The position numbers and the translations under genes are program-made. From the NCBI GenBank assembly GCA_028870815.1, contig JAGWOU010000076.1:1-7423 (forward strand): DNA of 7,423 bases. The letters are read 5' to 3'. Of the stretch, positions 5,909-7,423 are shown piece after piece. The notes below the pieces were generated by a model. The model was not told the origin of the DNA, made no database searches, and saw only the letters and a program-made list of their open reading frames with translations. Origin of the DNA: Rhodospirillales bacterium. GTDB lineage: Bacteria; Pseudomonadota; Alphaproteobacteria; Acetobacterales; Acetobacteraceae. Position 1 is the first letter of the stretch, and each line of letters starts with the position of its first letter.

Positions 5909-7033
5909 CTATTCCGCCGCGAGTTTGGCCGCCTTCGCCTCGGCTTCAACCTGCGCGGCCTTCGTCTCCACCAGTTCCACCAAATGGTCGATCATCTGCT
6001 CGTCGGAGATGGTGTGGTCGGTTTTGCCAGAGGCATAGATCATGTGCCGCCCGCCGCCGCCGCCGGTCAGGCCAAGATCGGTCATCAGCGCCTCGCCGGG
6101 GCCGTTCACCACGCAGCCGATGATGGAGAGCGTCACCGGCGCCTGGATATGCGCCAGCCGTTCCTCCAGCGTTTCCACCGTCTTGATCACGTTGAAGCCC
6201 TGCCGCGCGCAGGAGGGGCAGGAGATGATGCGTACGCCGCGATGGCGGATGCCGAGGGACTTCAGAATGTCCCAGCCCACCAACACTTCTTCCTCGGGCT
6301 CGGCCGAGAGCGAGACGCGCATGGTGTCGCCAATACCGGCCCAGAGCAGCGAGCCAAGGCCAATGGAAGATTTAACCGTGCCGGCGCGCTTGGAGCCCGC
6401 CTCGGTAATGCCGATATGCAGCGGATGGTCGCATTGCTCGGCCAGTTGTTGATACGCCGCCACGGCCATGAAAACATCAGACGCTTTCACCGAAATCTTG
6501 AATTCGTGGAAATCGTGGTCTTGCAGAATCTTCGCATGTTCCAGGGCGGATTCCACCAGCGCGTCAGGGTTTGGCTCGCCGTATTTCTCCAGCAGATGCT
6601 TCTCCAGGCTGCCCGCGTTCACGCCGATGCGCATGGAGCAGTTATGGTCGCGGGCGGCTTTAATCACTTCCTTCACGCGTTCCGGGCTGCCGATATTGCC
6701 GGGATTGATGCGCAAACACGCAGCCCCCGCCTCGGCCGCCTCGATTCCGCGCTTGTAGTGGAAATGGATGTCCGCCACGATCGGCACGTTCACGCGCTTG
6801 ACGATATGCTTCAGCGCCGCGGTGCTTTCCTCGTCCGGGCAGCTCACCCGCACAATATCCACCCCCGCCGCCTCGGCGCGCAAAATCTGCGCCACGGTGG
6901 CTTCCACGTCATGGGTCAGCGTGTTGGTCATGGTCTGCACCGAGATCGGCGCGTCGCCACCCACCTTCACATTGCCGACGCTGATCTGCCGGGATTTGCG
7001 GCGGTCGATCTGCTGATATTCGCGGTAATTCAT
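5909..7033 (-). CDS. ispG: 4-hydroxy-3-methylbut-2-en-1-yl diphosphate synthase
   Basis: IspG (GcpE) is the iron-sulfur enzyme of the MEP isoprenoid pathway that reductively converts MEcPP to HMBPP. From ATG 7033 the protein has 374 residues, close to the 372 of E. coli; the frame is open for 50 more codons, but that stretch is antisense-like Pro/Arg sequence overlapping rodZ. AAGGA six bases before ATG 7033 supports the shorter start. The N-terminus RRKSRQISVGNVKVGGDAP and SVQTMTN (31-37) are typical of the TIM-barrel domain. The C-terminal domain supplies the 4Fe-4S ligands: Cys272 and Cys275 (SCPSC), Cys307 (GCVVNGPGE) and Glu314. A Glu/Ala/Lys-rich tail (about 357-374) ends the protein. 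It follows rodZ after 10 bases, and its Shine-Dalgarno abuts the rodZ stop, so the two are co-transcribed and probably coupled. A terminator follows it. Confidence 0.97.
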   Translation of the reverse strand: MNYREYQQIDRRKSRQISVGNVKVGGDAPISVQTMTNTLTHDVEATVAQILRAEAAGVDIVRVSCPDEESTAALKHIVKRVNVPIVADIHFHYKRGIEAAEAGAACLRINPGNIGSPERVKEVIKAARDHNCSMRIGVNAGSLEKHLLEKYGEPNPDALVESALEHAKILQDHDFHEFKISVKASDVFMAVAAYQQLAEQCDHPLHIGITEAGSKRAGTVKSSIGLGSLLWAGIGDTMRVSLSAEPEEEVLVGWDILKSLGIRHRGVRIISCPSCARQGFNVIKTVETLEERLAHIQAPVTLSIIGCVVNGPGEALMTDLGLTGGGGGRHMIYASGKTDHTISDEQMIDHLVELVETKAAQVEAEAKAAKLAAE

Positions 7034-7039
7034 GCGGGT

Positions 7040-7044
7040 TCCTT
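7040..7044 (-). promoter_or_regulatory. ispG ribosome-binding site overlapping rodZ stop
   Basis: The minus strand reads TAAAGGA, with the rodZ TAA at 7046-7044 and AAGGA at 7044-7040, followed by six bases and ATG 7033. This decides the ispG start and suggests that ribosomes ending rodZ help initiate ispG. Confidence 0.85.
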
Positions 7045-7423
7045 TACTGCGCCGCGCCGGTGGCGGGGCTGGTCCCGGCTGGTGCCGGGGTGGAGGCGGA
7101 AGGCGCGCCCGAAGCGGGCGGGGTAAGCTGGTAGCCGTGCAGCACCACGCCGTCGGCGCCAAGCGGCTGGCCGGGCTTACCATTCGTTACAATAACGGTA
7201 CCGCCGGCATTGCCGGTGGTCATCTGCAAGCCTGCCTCCTGCGGCACGGGCCAGCTATCGCCCGCGTGCAGCACCTTGCTGAACAATATGTTGCCGGTGG
7301 AATCGGTTACCTGCACCCAGGCATCCTGCGTCGCGGAGATCACCATGCCCGCACCCGGCGCCGGCGCGGCTAGCGGCGCGGGCGTGGCTGGCGGCGCGGG
7401 TGTGGCGGACGGCGCGGAGGCGG
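7044..7423 (-). CDS. rodZ: RodZ-like cell-shape protein, C-terminal part (5' partial)
   Basis: About 126 codons are visible. The frame has no stop to the right edge, so the internal ATG at 7346 is not the start. The visible sequence opens with an Ala/Pro/Thr linker (about 25 residues). A compact beta-rich module follows, with DAWVQVTDSTG, LFSKVLHAGDSW and LGADG, which fits the periplasmic DUF4115 domain of RodZ, then a second Pro/Ala/Ser/Thr-rich tail to the TAA. RodZ links MreB filaments through a cytoplasmic helix-turn-helix domain to the periplasmic wall-elongation machinery; that domain and the membrane helix would lie beyond the window. The call rests on the DUF4115-like pattern and on the conserved order rodZ-ispG-hisS also seen in E. 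coli. A different Pro-rich periplasmic protein cannot be fully excluded. Confidence 0.8.
   Translation of the reverse strand, partial: ASAPSATPAPPATPAPLAAPAPGAGMVISATQDAWVQVTDSTGNILFSKVLHAGDSWPVPQEAGLQMTTGNAGGTVIVTNGKPGQPLGADGVVLHGYQLTPPASGAPSASTPAPAGTSPATGAAQ
7373..7408 (-). repeat. 18-bp tandem repeat in RodZ linker
   Basis: Two adjacent 18-base units (7373-7390 and 7391-7408) differ at two positions, with degenerate copies on both sides (about 7355-7423). They encode six-residue Ala/Thr/Pro units (ATPAPP, ATPAPL) of the extracytoplasmic linker. Unit number is likely to vary without frameshift. Confidence 0.65.

Noticed and set aside
5708..7126. A 472-codon open frame on the + strand opposite ispG and the start of hisS.
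   Set aside because: Antisense shadow of well-identified ispG and hisS in a GC-rich genome. It is His/Arg/Ala-rich with no recognisable motif.
7034..7183. A longer ispG starting at 7183 with 50 extra N-terminal residues.
   Set aside because: The extra part is Pro/Arg-rich out-of-frame rodZ sequence. A good Shine-Dalgarno and IspG homology both begin at ATG 7033.

Overview
The window looks like a GC-rich alphaproteobacterial chromosome segment made mostly of core housekeeping genes. Acetobacteraceae (Acetobacterales) is my best guess, from the Pro-rich N-terminus of IF3, the presence of a DUF4167 protein and the gene order; this is inference, since no database was searched. No phage, insertion sequence, CRISPR array, tRNA or rRNA was seen. 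Typical coding sequence is about 60-70% GC, with two AT-rich exceptions noted below.

Layout. On the + strand there is the 3' part of a family-2-like glycosyltransferase (to 859), a 137-base intergenic leader (860-996) packed with inverted repeats, and then infC (997-1536), which starts at a rare AUA codon. infC faces a convergent minus-strand block, and the two share a bidirectional terminator (1552-1580). Reading the minus strand from the right edge of the window, the order is rodZ C-terminal part, ispG, a strong intrinsic terminator, hisS, prfA, prmC, an AT-rich gap with an inverted repeat, and a DUF4167 protein.

How the genes work together. rodZ-ispG-hisS is an old conserved neighbourhood, also found in E. 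coli: cell-shape scaffold, MEP isoprenoid enzyme, tRNA charging. hisS-prfA-prmC overlap by 4 bases at each junction and look translationally coupled. PrmC methylates the GGQ glutamine of the release factor encoded just upstream, so the pair forms one functional module of translation termination. infC opposite adds initiation, so most of the window is translation machinery plus envelope functions.

Points worth a second look: a roughly 37% GC island that coincides with the insertion domain of an otherwise GC-rich hisS; a terminator placed directly before the hisS ribosome-binding site, possibly an attenuator; the AUA-started infC with a multi-hairpin leader; an AT-rich dyad spanning the prmC stop; and a DUF4167 protein with 10-residue charged repeats and a C-terminal AT-hook-like motif. 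I do not see evidence for a new multi-gene system here.
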